A DNA stretch of 50,376 nt from Casp-actino8 sp001510335. GTDB lineage: Bacteria; Actinomycetota; Acidimicrobiia; Acidimicrobiales; Ilumatobacteraceae. The stretch covers positions 1 to 50,376 of the forward strand of contig JAQCEM010000016.1 in assembly GCA_027729635.1 (NCBI GenBank), in the 5' to 3' direction. Below, in pieces: positions 41,103-49,479 of this stretch. Within the stretch, counting starts at the first letter, position 1. Each line of letters opens with the position of its first letter. The notes beneath the pieces were generated by a model. That model saw nothing but the letters and a program-made list of their open reading frames with translations. It had not been told where the DNA came from and made no database searches. The position numbers and the translations under genes were made by a program.

Positions 41103-42569
41103 CTAGCCGTGCTGGGCTAACCATTGCGCTTCACGACGGCCCATTTCGGTGCTTGGTGCACCATTGGCAAAGGGCCAAATTTCTTGTGAGATACGTCGGT
41201 AATTGCCACTCGCACCTAGTTCACCAAGAATTGCGTATAAACCAAGGTTGATGCGCTGAATGAAGACAAATGGTTTTGGAACCGTTGCATATTGCGCAAT
41301 GGGGCTTGATCGATCAAACGTGTGACGGACGATGCCTTTTGAATACTCGGGAGTCCAGGTGATCTCTTCGTCTTCGCGAACTGGTTCGTAAAAACGTCCG
41401 AAGTAGGTTCCGACATCGGCGGTTTCAACAGGGGCATCACGTTGCAACATTCCGGCGTTTTCTAAGACAGCGCGGAATGTGGGAATGTCACTTTCATAGG
41501 CCGCCGACTTGACCATAGAAATGAACGTATTCATTTCACTATCGCTGAAATGTTTGACGAGACCGAAGTCAAGAAATGTCACGCGACCGTTTTCATGAAA
41601 GATGTAGTTGCCGGGATGTGGGTCACCGTTGAACTTATGCATTCCGTACAAACTTCGAAAGACAAATCGGAAGAGACATTCACCGGTAAGGTTCTTTTGC
41701 TCCTGATCTTGTTGCATCAATTCTGTAAATGACATGCCATTCACGAGTTCAGTAGTGAGAACTCGCGAGGTGCTCATCGTTGGTAAGACCTCAGGAACAC
41801 TGATAAAGGGATGACCTCGGTAGTAATCAGCAAAGAGTTGTTGGTTTTTGGCTTCACGTGAATAATCAAGTTCTTCGCGAATACGTTCTTTAACTTCTTG
41901 CACCATGTCGCTCGGGTCAAGCCCACTGAATCCCTGTTGCAGTAACGCACCAAGAAAATCGGCGTTACGTAGGTCGGCATCAATGGCTTGATCAACGCCG
42001 GGATATTGCACCTTGACTGCAACGGCACGTTCTTTGCCAGTTGTCGGATCAATCATCACCGCACGATGAACTTGACCAATTGACGCCGAGGCAATCGGTA
42101 CAGGATCCCATTCAACGAAAACTTTGTCGGGGCTTGCGCCAAGTTCACGTTCAATGACTTCGGCGGCCAAGTCACTTGACATAGGAGGTGCACTGGCTTG
42201 CAATTGTGACAATGCAGCGCGCATCGGAGCGGGCAAACCTTCGTCAAGATAACTGGCCATTTGGCCAAGTTTCATTAACGCGCCTTTCATATTGCCCAGG
42301 CGTTCTGAAACTTGTGCCGCCGTCTTTAATTCGGTTTCGTGATCGATCTCAATGCGCCGCTCGGCTGACGAGAAAACTTTGCGAGCCGATGCAGTCGCAT
42401 AAGTCGCCCCGACACGGGCCCCTAAGCGCACAATTTCGGCGTTACGTGCGGCCAAGGTTCCGCGACGAATTGCACCAGAGATCTTTTTGGCACCGCCACG
42501 TTTCTTGATTAGATAGAGGATTGCTGGTGCGCTGAGCGCAACGATGCCGGCGCGCGCCCGGTTCTTCAT
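41103..42569 (-). CDS. ABC1/UbiB-family atypical kinase
   Basis: 488 residues. Family hallmarks in order: K100-L-G-Q103, A-S-I-G-Q-V-H (162-168), V-A-V-K186-V-Q, G-D-P-H-P-G-N and L-D-F-G. UbiB/ADCK proteins are atypical ATP-binding proteins linked to isoprenoid quinone and lipid metabolism. Overlaps the upstream hydrolase by ATGA and is followed by the FKBP gene. The actinobacterial members of this branch have no proven substrate. Confidence 0.88.
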   Translation of the reverse strand: MKNRARAGIVALSAPAILYLIKKRGGAKKISGAIRRGTLAARNAEIVRLGARVGATYATASARKVFSSAERRIEIDHETELKTAAQVSERLGNMKGALMKLGQMASYLDEGLPAPMRAALSQLQASAPPMSSDLAAEVIERELGASPDKVFVEWDPVPIASASIGQVHRAVMIDPTTGKERAVAVKVQYPGVDQAIDADLRNADFLGALLQQGFSGLDPSDMVQEVKERIREELDYSREAKNQQLFADYYRGHPFISVPEVLPTMSTSRVLTTELVNGMSFTELMQQDQEQKNLTGECLFRFVFRSLYGMHKFNGDPHPGNYIFHENGRVTFLDFGLVKHFSDSEMNTFISMVKSAAYESDIPTFRAVLENAGMLQRDAPVETADVGTYFGRFYEPVREDEEITWTPEYSKGIVRHTFDRSSPIAQYATVPKPFVFIQRINLGLYAILGELGASGNYRRISQEIWPFANGAPSTEMGRREAQWLAQHG

Positions 42570-43459
42570 TGTGAAACCTGCGCACGTTCACTGCTGTTTC
42601 GTTCAGTAATTGAGTTGACACCATCAACGATCATCTGACCCATGCTGGGTGCGAGGGCAACAATCGCATCATGTTGGCCATCGATGCGTACTGCTTTGGC
42701 TTGCGGTATCTCGGAATACAACTTCAATTGTCGGTGCACGGGTATGACTGGATCACGCAATGTGATGATGTGAGAAGTCGGAACATCAATTTCTGGTAAC
42801 CATTCGAGGGCCGAGAAATTGCCGATTGCCTGGCCCGCTTCAAGAACCATTCGCCAATCATGTAATTCAATCTGACTCATGGCCCACGGACCCCACTTTG
42901 ATGCCTTGCGGCGCAAGAAGAGACGCTCGGTCAACCACTCCTTTGCAGTTGGTGGAGTGAGACGGGCGAGTGCTCCCATTCCGGTCAGGCCCAAAAATCC
43001 CATACGTTCGCCACGGCTATGAGCAAAACTTCCAGCGGTGGCACACAACATCAAACCATCAACGATGGCGCGGTGGCGACGCCACATCAACAACGCAATC
43101 GGTCCACCCATTGAATAGCCAACGGGGATGACTTTCTTGATTCCGAGTTCAGATAATAAACACGCCGCGTCGTCGGCGCAATCGGCCAAACGAAATGGTT
43201 TGCGCGTGCGAATACCACGACCGTGACCGCGATGATCTAACGAAATGACTCGGAAGTGTTGTCCAAGTGTTTCATACACGGCAAACCAATTGAGATCGGC
43301 AGTTGCAGTCCAGCCATGGAGTAACAACACCACTGGCGCATCGGGGTGCGGACCTGGTAACTCGCGAATGAACGTGGTTCCACGACCTGGTAACTCGAAT
43401 TCTCGTCCAGGTGGCAGAGGGGGATTGCCGGTTTCGTTGCTGGAAGTTTTTGAACTCAG
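42566..43459 (-). CDS. alpha/beta-hydrolase, apparent CTG start overlapping greA stop
   Basis: 297 residues if translated from CTG 43459. Oxyanion segment L-L-L-H-G-W-T, nucleophile G-Y-S-M-G, and a late D-x-x-I-P and G-Q-H-D-A-I for the acid and His. The first ATG/GTG/TTG in frame is GTG 43333, but that lies inside the conserved L-L-L-H-G strand. The upstream codons read E-L-P-G-R-G-T-T-F-I-R-E-L-P-G-P, normal for this family. CTG 43459 has GGAG 5 bases upstream and overlaps the greA TGA as CTGA. It overlaps the ABC1 gene by ATGA. Substrate unknown. Confidence 0.75.
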   Translation of the reverse strand: MSSKTSSNETGNPPLPPGREFELPGRGTTFIRELPGPHPDAPVVLLLHGWTATADLNWFAVYETLGQHFRVISLDHRGHGRGIRTRKPFRLADCADDAACLLSELGIKKVIPVGYSMGGPIALLMWRRHRAIVDGLMLCATAGSFAHSRGERMGFLGLTGMGALARLTPPTAKEWLTERLFLRRKASKWGPWAMSQIELHDWRMVLEAGQAIGNFSALEWLPEIDVPTSHIITLRDPVIPVHRQLKLYSEIPQAKAVRIDGQHDAIVALAPSMGQMIVDGVNSITERNSSERAQVSQ

Positions 43460-43926
43460 GGCAACTCCACGCTGATGATGGTGACGTTCAATTTTGAACC
43501 ATTTGGTGTTTCGTATTCGGCGGTCTCTTTAATGCGGCGTCCGAGAATTGCTTGACCGAGCGCCGACTCGGGAGTCATGGTTGCTGCGCCAGCGAACTTC
43601 TCTTCGCGAGAGCCGAGGTAATACGTTTCGGGTTCGTCGCCATCAATCGAGAGAGTGACGAGCTTGCCGGGTCCGACAACATCGCCGTCTTCGGTTTCAA
43701 CAAGTTCGTAGTTTTCAAGAATTGACTCAAGATGGCGAATACGACCTTCCATGTGGCCTTGCTCATCTTTGGCGGCGTGATAGTCGCCGTTTTCCTTGAG
43801 GTCGCCCATCTCGCGGGCACGTTCGATCTTGTCGGCAACTTCAATACGACCTCGGGTCGTGAGGTCGTGAAATTCGGCTTGGAGTCGCTCGAGGGCGGTT
43901 TTGGTGAGGTGGTGTACCTGGGCCAT
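43456..43926 (-). CDS. greA: transcription elongation factor GreA
   Basis: 156 residues. N-terminal coiled coil with the catalytic tip region R-E-M-G-D-L-K-E-N-G-D-Y-H-A-A-K, and a C-terminal FKBP-like domain. It rescues backtracked RNA polymerase by stimulating transcript cleavage. ATG 43926 is taken over GTG 43932 because TACCCT lies 6 bases upstream on the minus strand (43933-43938). It is divergent from leuB and coupled to the hydrolase gene downstream. Confidence 0.93.
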   Translation of the reverse strand: MAQVHHLTKTALERLQAEFHDLTTRGRIEVADKIERAREMGDLKENGDYHAAKDEQGHMEGRIRHLESILENYELVETEDGDVVGPGKLVTLSIDGDEPETYYLGSREEKFAGAATMTPESALGQAILGRRIKETAEYETPNGSKLNVTIISVELP

Positions 43927-44068
43927 GCTCACAGGGTAACGCCAGGTGGCAAACCTTGCGATGGCAGGGCCAAGACTTACGAGTTACCGCAGGACAGCGG
44001 GCGACCCAATGCATTGAGTCGTCGTGAAATGTATGGGTGGACTCCGTTGCCCGTACGATATGAGACTT

Positions 44069-45073
44069 ATGGCAGCAACACCAGCGCACCGTATTGCCGT
44101 GATCGGCGGAGACGGAATCGGTCCCGAAGTCACTATCCAGGCCCTCAAAGTGATCCGAGCGGCCGGAGTCAACATTGACACCACCGACTTCGACCTCGGT
44201 GGAGCCCGTTTTTTACGAGACGGCGAGATTTTGTCGGATGATGTACTGAATCAGTTGCGGGCCTTCGACGCCATTCTTCTTGGAGCAGTCGGAACCCCCG
44301 ATGTTCCGCCCGGCGTGATTGAGCGCGGCTTGTTGCTCAAGATGCGCTTCGAACTTGATCTATATATTAACCAGCGTCCATTCATTGGCACTGCGCCTGG
44401 TCACACCAAGCCGCACGATTTCATTTGTATTCGTGAGAACACCGAAGGCCCGTATGTCGGCGAAGGTGGAGTGCTGCGTAAGGGAACACCTCACGAAGTC
44501 GCAACGCAAGGAAGTGTCAACACGCGCATGGGTGTTGAGCGTTGCATTCGTTACGCATTCGAACTAGCAAACAATCGCGAGCGCAAGCACGTCACTTTGG
44601 TGCATAAGACCAATGTGCTTACTTTCGCAGGCAACTTGTGGGAACGCGCTTTCAATGAAGTTGCTGCCGAATACCCACATATTGGAACGGCGTATAACCA
44701 CGTTGATGCCGCATGTATTTACTTCGTGCAAGACCCACACCGCTACGACGTGATTGTCACTGACAACTTGTTCGGCGACATCTTGACCGATCTCGGTGGA
44801 GCAGTGTCTGGTGGAATTGGCTTGGCTTCATCGGCCAACCTCAACCCCGCTCGAACTGGCCCCAGCATGTTTGAACCTGTGCATGGTTCGGCCCCCGACA
44901 TTGTCGGAACCGGCAAGGCCAATCCGACTGCAGCCATTTTGTCGGCGGCCTTAATGCTCGACTTCTTGGGTGAAAGTCAGGCTGCTGATCGCATTCGTGC
45001 AGCTTGTGCCGACCCATTAACAGGCAACACAGTCGAGATCGCCGACGCGATTGCGACCCGAATTAAGGGCTGA
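44069..45073 (+). CDS. leuB: 3-isopropylmalate dehydrogenase
   Basis: 334 residues of the decarboxylating dehydrogenase family. G-D-G-I-G-P-E near the start, E-N-T-E-G-P-Y-V-G, the catalytic Lys in V-H-K-T-N, and metal-binding T-D-N-L-F-G-D-I-L-T-D. Oxidises 3-isopropylmalate, and in the citramalate route also 3-methylmalate. ATG 44069 is preferred over 44060 or 44024 because TACGAT (44054-44059) lies 9 bases upstream. ilvE follows 54 bases downstream with its own ribosome binding site. Confidence 0.94.
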   Translation: MAATPAHRIAVIGGDGIGPEVTIQALKVIRAAGVNIDTTDFDLGGARFLRDGEILSDDVLNQLRAFDAILLGAVGTPDVPPGVIERGLLLKMRFELDLYINQRPFIGTAPGHTKPHDFICIRENTEGPYVGEGGVLRKGTPHEVATQGSVNTRMGVERCIRYAFELANNRERKHVTLVHKTNVLTFAGNLWERAFNEVAAEYPHIGTAYNHVDAACIYFVQDPHRYDVIVTDNLFGDILTDLGGAVSGGIGLASSANLNPARTGPSMFEPVHGSAPDIVGTGKANPTAAILSAALMLDFLGESQAADRIRAACADPLTGNTVEIADAIATRIKG

Positions 45074-45127
45074 GCCCAACTCGTTACCAACTAATCTCAC
45101 TAACAGAACTTTCGAACGGAGTCTGCA

Positions 45128-46048
45128 ATGCCCGCATTGATCCCCACCCCAAAAATTTGGATGAACGGCGAATTGGTCGATTGGGATAAAGCCCAAGTAC
45201 ACGTGCTCACCCACACCTTGCATTACGGCACCGGGGTATTTGAAGGAATTCGTGCCTATGAAACTTCAAAGGGCACGGCGATTTTCCGCCTCACCGAGCA
45301 CATCGAGCGTTTGTTCCGCAGCGCCCACATTCTTGGTATGGAAATTCCGTACACCGTTGAAGAGCTCGTTCAGGCCACCAAAGACACCGTTGCCTCAACT
45401 GGTTTGCCGTCGTGTTATGTGCGTCCGTTGGCGTACTACGGCTACGGCGAAATGGGACTCAACACATTGCCGTGCAAAGTTGATGTTTCGATTGCTTGTT
45501 GGCCGTGGGGCGCTTACTTGGGCGACGACGCGTTAACCAAGGGTGTGCGCATGAAGATTTCTTCGTGGACTCGCCACGATCACAACACCATGCCGCCTGC
45601 TGCCAAGACTGTTGGTAATTATGTCAACTCATCGTTGGCCAAAGTTGAAGCATTGCGCGCTGGTTACGACGAAGCCATCATGTTGGCTCCGAATGGTCTC
45701 GTTGCCGAATGCACTGGAGAAAATATCTTCTGTTCACGTAACGGCATCATCTTGACTCCACCGTTGTCGGCTGGTGCGCTTGAGGGAATCACCCAGAACT
45801 CAGTGATGGAAATCGGTCGCGATCTTGGCATCGATATTCGTATCGACAACATTGCCCGTAGCGATCTGTACATTGCCGATGAAATCTTTGTGTGCGGTAC
45901 TGCTGCTGAAGTCAGCGCAGTTGCATCGGTCGACGATCGTTCAGTGCCGGCACCTGGCCCAGCAACGACTGCAATTGGTCAGATGTACGGACGTGTCGTG
46001 CGTGGCCAAGAAGCCAAGTACGCCCACTGGTGTGAACTCGCTAAATAG
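45128..46048 (+). CDS. ilvE: branched-chain amino-acid aminotransferase
   Basis: 306 residues, fold-type IV PLP enzyme of the IlvE group. PLP Lys K160 in P-P-A-A-K-T-V-G-N-Y, phosphate-binding and catalytic segments H-Y-G-T-G-V-F-E-G-I-R and E-C-T-G-E-N. It carries out the last step for leucine, isoleucine and valine. GGAG lies 7 bases before the ATG. Placed directly downstream of leuB, so probably one transcript. Confidence 0.95.
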   Translation: MPALIPTPKIWMNGELVDWDKAQVHVLTHTLHYGTGVFEGIRAYETSKGTAIFRLTEHIERLFRSAHILGMEIPYTVEELVQATKDTVASTGLPSCYVRPLAYYGYGEMGLNTLPCKVDVSIACWPWGAYLGDDALTKGVRMKISSWTRHDHNTMPPAAKTVGNYVNSSLAKVEALRAGYDEAIMLAPNGLVAECTGENIFCSRNGIILTPPLSAGALEGITQNSVMEIGRDLGIDIRIDNIARSDLYIADEIFVCGTAAEVSAVASVDDRSVPAPGPATTAIGQMYGRVVRGQEAKYAHWCELAK

Positions 46049-46065
46049 TCAATGTTGGTGAGTAG

Positions 46066-47067
46066 TTACTGTTGATTGCGTCGGCGGGCCGCAAGGCCAG
46101 CCATGCATTCAAACGCCAAGCGGTGCGCCACGTTCACGGTGAGATCGCTCACGTCGTAGGCCGGTGAAACTTCGACAATGTCGATTCCAACAACATTGTG
46201 TTCAAGACACAACGTGCGCACCATGCGTAACAAATCTGCCGACATGATGCCGCCTGGCTCGGGTGTTCCAGTTCCGGGAGCAAACGATGGGTCAAGGCTG
46301 TCGACATCGATGGAGATGTACAAACTGTCGGCAGTGCCTAATGCCTCGGCAACTGCATCTTTCATCACCGCTTGAAATCCCCGTTGCCAAATTTCGTCCA
46401 TGGTGTGCCAACGCATGCCTTGTTCGCGCATCCAGTCAAAAATTTCTTTTGGTGGCCAGTAGCCGCGCAGTCCAACTTGCACAAAGTTCTTGCCCGGAAT
46501 TGCACCTGACTCGATGAGTCGACGCATCGGTGTTCCGTGACTTGCCAAGTTGCCATACAGAATGTCGGCAGTGTCGGCATGTGCATCAAAGTGCACCATG
46601 CCAACGTTGCCGAATCCTTGAGCCTCAGCAACGGCAGTTGCCGCGGGCCAGGTGATGGAATGGTCGCCACCAAGTGTGATCGGAATAATTCCGCGACTGG
46701 CAACTTCGCCGACTCGGGCTTTGATATTGGCCAAGCTGACATCGGTTTGGCCGTGTGGGCAATATGCATCACCGAAGTCGACAACTTCGAGGTAATCAAA
46801 AATCTCAATACCCAAGTCCATGTGGTAACTGCCAGGTTCGTAAGCCTGTGAGCGAATAGCGCGCGGGCCAAAGCGGGCGCCGGGACGATTAGTCGTTGAG
46901 TTGTCGTAGGGCGCACCGACGATGGCGACGTGCGGTTGCCACTCGTCGAGTTGTGACGGCTCGGTCAAAAATGGTCGCTGACCAAAGGTGGCGAGTCCGC
47001 CGAATACGTAGCCAAGATCGAGTTGTTCCTGCATACCGGGGGAGAGATCGCGTTTTGGTTCGGCCAT
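46066..47067 (-). CDS. speB: agmatinase-family ureohydrolase
   Basis: 333 residues. All Mn-binding motifs are present: G-G-D-H136-S, D161-A-H163-A-D165 and S-I-D-V-D-S-L-D-P. It hydrolyses a guanidino compound to urea. Agmatine to putrescine is the commonest activity, but guanidinobutyrate or other substrates in this family cannot be excluded. Convergent with ilvE at 17 bases and divergent from the cimA leader region. Confidence 0.8.
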   Translation of the reverse strand: MAEPKRDLSPGMQEQLDLGYVFGGLATFGQRPFLTEPSQLDEWQPHVAIVGAPYDNSTTNRPGARFGPRAIRSQAYEPGSYHMDLGIEIFDYLEVVDFGDAYCPHGQTDVSLANIKARVGEVASRGIIPITLGGDHSITWPAATAVAEAQGFGNVGMVHFDAHADTADILYGNLASHGTPMRRLIESGAIPGKNFVQVGLRGYWPPKEIFDWMREQGMRWHTMDEIWQRGFQAVMKDAVAEALGTADSLYISIDVDSLDPSFAPGTGTPEPGGIMSADLLRMVRTLCLEHNVVGIDIVEVSPAYDVSDLTVNVAHRLAFECMAGLAARRRNQQ

Positions 47068-47126
47068 TCCCGAACCCTACCGAGAATCACGATGAACTCG
47101 GAAGCATCAGAAATATCGCCTTGGCG

Positions 47127-47156
47127 TTGACACTGGGTGCAGAATCCTGTTGACTT
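47127..47156 (+). promoter_or_regulatory. candidate promoter of the cimA leader
   Basis: TTGACA (47127-47132), a perfect -35, 18 bases, then TGACTT (47151-47156), then 7 bases to the GTG of the leader peptide. The -10 lacks the second-position A, so this is weaker than at leuA, but the geometry (18 and 7 bases) is the same as there. Confidence 0.35.
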
Positions 47157-47163
47157 ATCAGTT

Positions 47164-47217
47164 GTGAACGCCGTGACTACTTCCCGTAACACTGCAGCCA
47201 TCATCATTATTCCCTAG
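47164..47217 (+). CDS. isoleucine-codon leader peptide of cimA
   Basis: Seventeen codons, VNAVTTSRNTAAIIIIP, then TAG. The four Ile codons ATC, ATC, ATT and ATT (47200-47211) are consecutive and near the end, followed within 6 bases by a hairpin and then a terminator. The gene controlled is cimA, the isoleucine-specific committed step, so the codon content matches the end product. Starts with GTG and no Shine-Dalgarno. Confidence 0.75.
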   Translation: MNAVTTSRNTAAIIIIP

Positions 47218-47240
47218 CGCACGGGCTCGTTCTCGTGCGC
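47217..47240 (+). other. cimA leader hairpin 1
   Basis: GCGCACG (47217-47223) pairs perfectly with CGTGCGC (47234-47240) over a ten-base loop. The left arm starts at the last base of the leader stop codon and 5 bases after the final Ile codon, where a stalled ribosome would mask it. Only four-base alternatives (GGGC or GGCT with the terminator's left arm) were found as antiterminator pairings. Confidence 0.55.
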
Positions 47241-47245
47241 AGTCA

Positions 47246-47272
47246 GCCGCCCACCGGGCGGCTTTTCTGTTT
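47246..47272 (+). terminator. attenuator terminator upstream of cimA
   Basis: GCCGCCC (47246-47252) pairs with GGGCGGC (47256-47262) over an ACC loop and is followed by TTTTCTGTTT. This is a strong intrinsic terminator sited 34 bases before the cimA ATG and directly after the leader peptide and its first hairpin. Confidence 0.85.
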
Positions 47273-47306
47273 CTCGGAATGAACCTCAATCACAGAGAGA
47301 AAACCC

Positions 47307-48914
47307 ATGAGCAACATGCAAAATAACATGACTAAACCCATGATCGAAGTATTTGATACCACCTTGCGCGACGGTCTACAGGTCGAGGGCGTCTCGGCGT
47401 CAGTAGAAGATAAGCTTCGCATTGCCGTACAGCTCGATTATTTGGGTGTGCATTACATCGAAGGTGGCTGGCCTGGTGCCAACCCGAAAGACATCGAATT
47501 CTTTGCTCGCGCGGCAACAGAGTTGAAGTTCACTACCAGCACCTTGGTGGCGTTTGGTTCAACCCGTCGCCCGAAGGGCAAAGTTGATGATGATGCAACG
47601 TTGCGTCACCTCATCGACGCCAACACCAGTGCCGTGTGCATCGTGGCCAAAAGCTGGGACTATCACGTCATCAACGCCTTGCAGACAACCCTTGATGAAG
47701 GCATCGCCATGATCGCCGACTCGGTTGAGTACCTCAAGGGCAACGGTCGTCGCGTGCTTGTTGATATGGAGCACTTCTTCGACGGTTTTAAGCGCAACGA
47801 AGAATTCGCACTACGCGCTCTTGAAGCAGCCGTGATGAAAGGCGCAAGCCACTTGGTGTTGTGCGATACCAATGGTGGAAGCCTTCCGCACGAAGTGCAA
47901 CAGATCGTTGCTCGAGTGAAGAGCCATGTTGGCAACGATGTCACGATCGGCATTCACTGCCATGACGACACTGGTTGTGCAGTTGCCAACTCAATGGCCG
48001 CAGTACTCAGCGGTGCTGGTCATGTGCAAGGGACATTGAACGGTTTAGGCGAGCGCACTGGCAATACCAACCTCACGACCGTCATTCCGAACTTGCAATT
48101 GAAACTGGGTTATCAGTGTTTGCCAGAAGGTCGTCTTGATCGCTTGACAGCAGTGAGCAATCATGTGGCCGAAGTATTGAATCGACCCATGAACCCACAG
48201 GCGCCCTATGTCGGTACTGGTGCATTTGCTCATAAGGCTGGTTTGCACGTGAGTGCAATCGTGCGTGCCAAAGATGCGTACGAACATGTCGACCCCGCTT
48301 TGGTGGGTAACGGGACGCGCTTTGTTGTGAGCGAAATGGCCGGCAAAGCCACGATCAATATCAAGGCCGACGAACTTGGACTCGAGCTTGATGGCCCGGC
48401 AATCAATCAGGTCATTGATGACTTGAAGCGTCTTGAGCACGAGGGTTATCACTTCGAGGCCGCTGATGCATCGCTTGAATTGCTGATGCGTAAGGCAACC
48501 GGTTGGGAGCAGACGTTCTTTAAGGTCGAGTCGATGCGAGTCATCACCGACGAAGGCGCAAATGGTGACTTCACGACCGAGGCAACAGTCAAGGTGTGGG
48601 TTGGGCCAGAAGGCTCGGCGACACGTCATGTGCACACGGCCGAAGGGAATGGTCCGGTCAATGCCATTGATACCGCGCTTCGTGCAGCAGTGTCGCAGGC
48701 GTACCCCAACGTTGATCGCATCCACCTGACCGACTACAAGGTGCGCATCCTCGACGGAGCCACTGCGACCGGCGCAGTGACCCGAGTTCTGATCGACGCC
48801 ACTGATGGCGAGCGTTCATGGACGACGATCGGAGTCAGTTCAAACATCATCGAGGCCTCGTGGCGGGCCTTAGAAGAATCTTTGATCTACGGACTCCTAC
48901 ATTCGAGCGTCTGA
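47307..48914 (+). CDS. cimA: (R)-citramalate synthase
   Basis: 535 residues. TIM barrel with D-T-T-L-R-D-G-L-Q-V-E-G at the start and H-C-H-D-D-T-G-C, then G-L-G-E-R-T-G-N, and the C-terminal LeuA-like dimer regulatory domain. The L-Q-V-E-G segment and the length fit the CimA clade rather than LeuA, which is present separately in this window. It condenses acetyl-CoA with pyruvate, giving isoleucine without threonine, using LeuCD and LeuB next. AGAGAG lies 7 bases before the ATG. Expression is probably attenuated by isoleucyl-tRNA. Confidence 0.9.
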   Translation: MSNMQNNMTKPMIEVFDTTLRDGLQVEGVSASVEDKLRIAVQLDYLGVHYIEGGWPGANPKDIEFFARAATELKFTTSTLVAFGSTRRPKGKVDDDATLRHLIDANTSAVCIVAKSWDYHVINALQTTLDEGIAMIADSVEYLKGNGRRVLVDMEHFFDGFKRNEEFALRALEAAVMKGASHLVLCDTNGGSLPHEVQQIVARVKSHVGNDVTIGIHCHDDTGCAVANSMAAVLSGAGHVQGTLNGLGERTGNTNLTTVIPNLQLKLGYQCLPEGRLDRLTAVSNHVAEVLNRPMNPQAPYVGTGAFAHKAGLHVSAIVRAKDAYEHVDPALVGNGTRFVVSEMAGKATINIKADELGLELDGPAINQVIDDLKRLEHEGYHFEAADASLELLMRKATGWEQTFFKVESMRVITDEGANGDFTTEATVKVWVGPEGSATRHVHTAEGNGPVNAIDTALRAAVSQAYPNVDRIHLTDYKVRILDGATATGAVTRVLIDATDGERSWTTIGVSSNIIEASWRALEESLIYGLLHSSV

Positions 48915-48933
48915 GCGAATACGGTAGTAAGCG

Positions 48934-49455
48934 ATGTCCGCACCACAATTTGCCCCCACCCCAGTTCTGAACGATGTCCGTGTCTACGGTTCGCCCGATG
49001 TAGCGCCGGAGTCGTGGGTCAACAATCGCCCGACTGATATTGAAGGCTTTCAGCCCGTCGGTGAGCATTTGGGTTTTCAGGGACCAGACCAGGGTTACGC
49101 ATTGTTGCTGGCTAACCGTCTCAGCAATCGTCTGCACCTTGTTGGCGGACTTGTGACTGCAGATGCCATTCGCGGATGTCTGAATATCGCATTACGTCGC
49201 GCCTCGCTGTACGGCCGTGCGCCCGTCATTCATGACCTCACCATTGCTTTCACCATGTGGGGTTTCTTTGATGCCAACCCGCCGGCCGATTTGGTGACAA
49301 CTCGTACCGATCTGTTTAAGGGTGTTGGCAACGTGCATCACTATGCCGAAGGTCGTTCAATCGTCGACATGGTCCCCGAGGCCACATTACGAATGACCCC
49401 CGCACAAGTGACTTCTGCCTACCCGACTAATTGGCGCACACTCACTGGCGCCTGA
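48934..49455 (+). CDS. conserved hypothetical protein
   Basis: 173 residues, soluble. A Pro-rich start, then F-Q-G-P-D-Q-G-Y-A-L-L-L-A, a mid-region A-L-R-R-A-S-L-Y-G-R-A-P-V-I-H-D-L and a tail with W-G-F-F. I do not recognise the family. TACGGT at 48920-48925 lies 8 bases before the ATG, so it may have its own promoter. It stands between cimA and an acyl-CoA dehydrogenase gene; a role in acyl-CoA metabolism is only a guess from the neighbour. Confidence 0.7.
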   Translation: MSAPQFAPTPVLNDVRVYGSPDVAPESWVNNRPTDIEGFQPVGEHLGFQGPDQGYALLLANRLSNRLHLVGGLVTADAIRGCLNIALRRASLYGRAPVIHDLTIAFTMWGFFDANPPADLVTTRTDLFKGVGNVHHYAEGRSIVDMVPEATLRMTPAQVTSAYPTNWRTLTGA

Positions 49456-49479
49456 TCGTTGCGACCTAGTGTTAGGTCT

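Noticed and set aside
48045..48725. Minus-strand open frame of 226 codons inside cimA
   Set aside because: Cys/His-rich translation typical of antisense shadows; cimA on the other strand is unambiguous.
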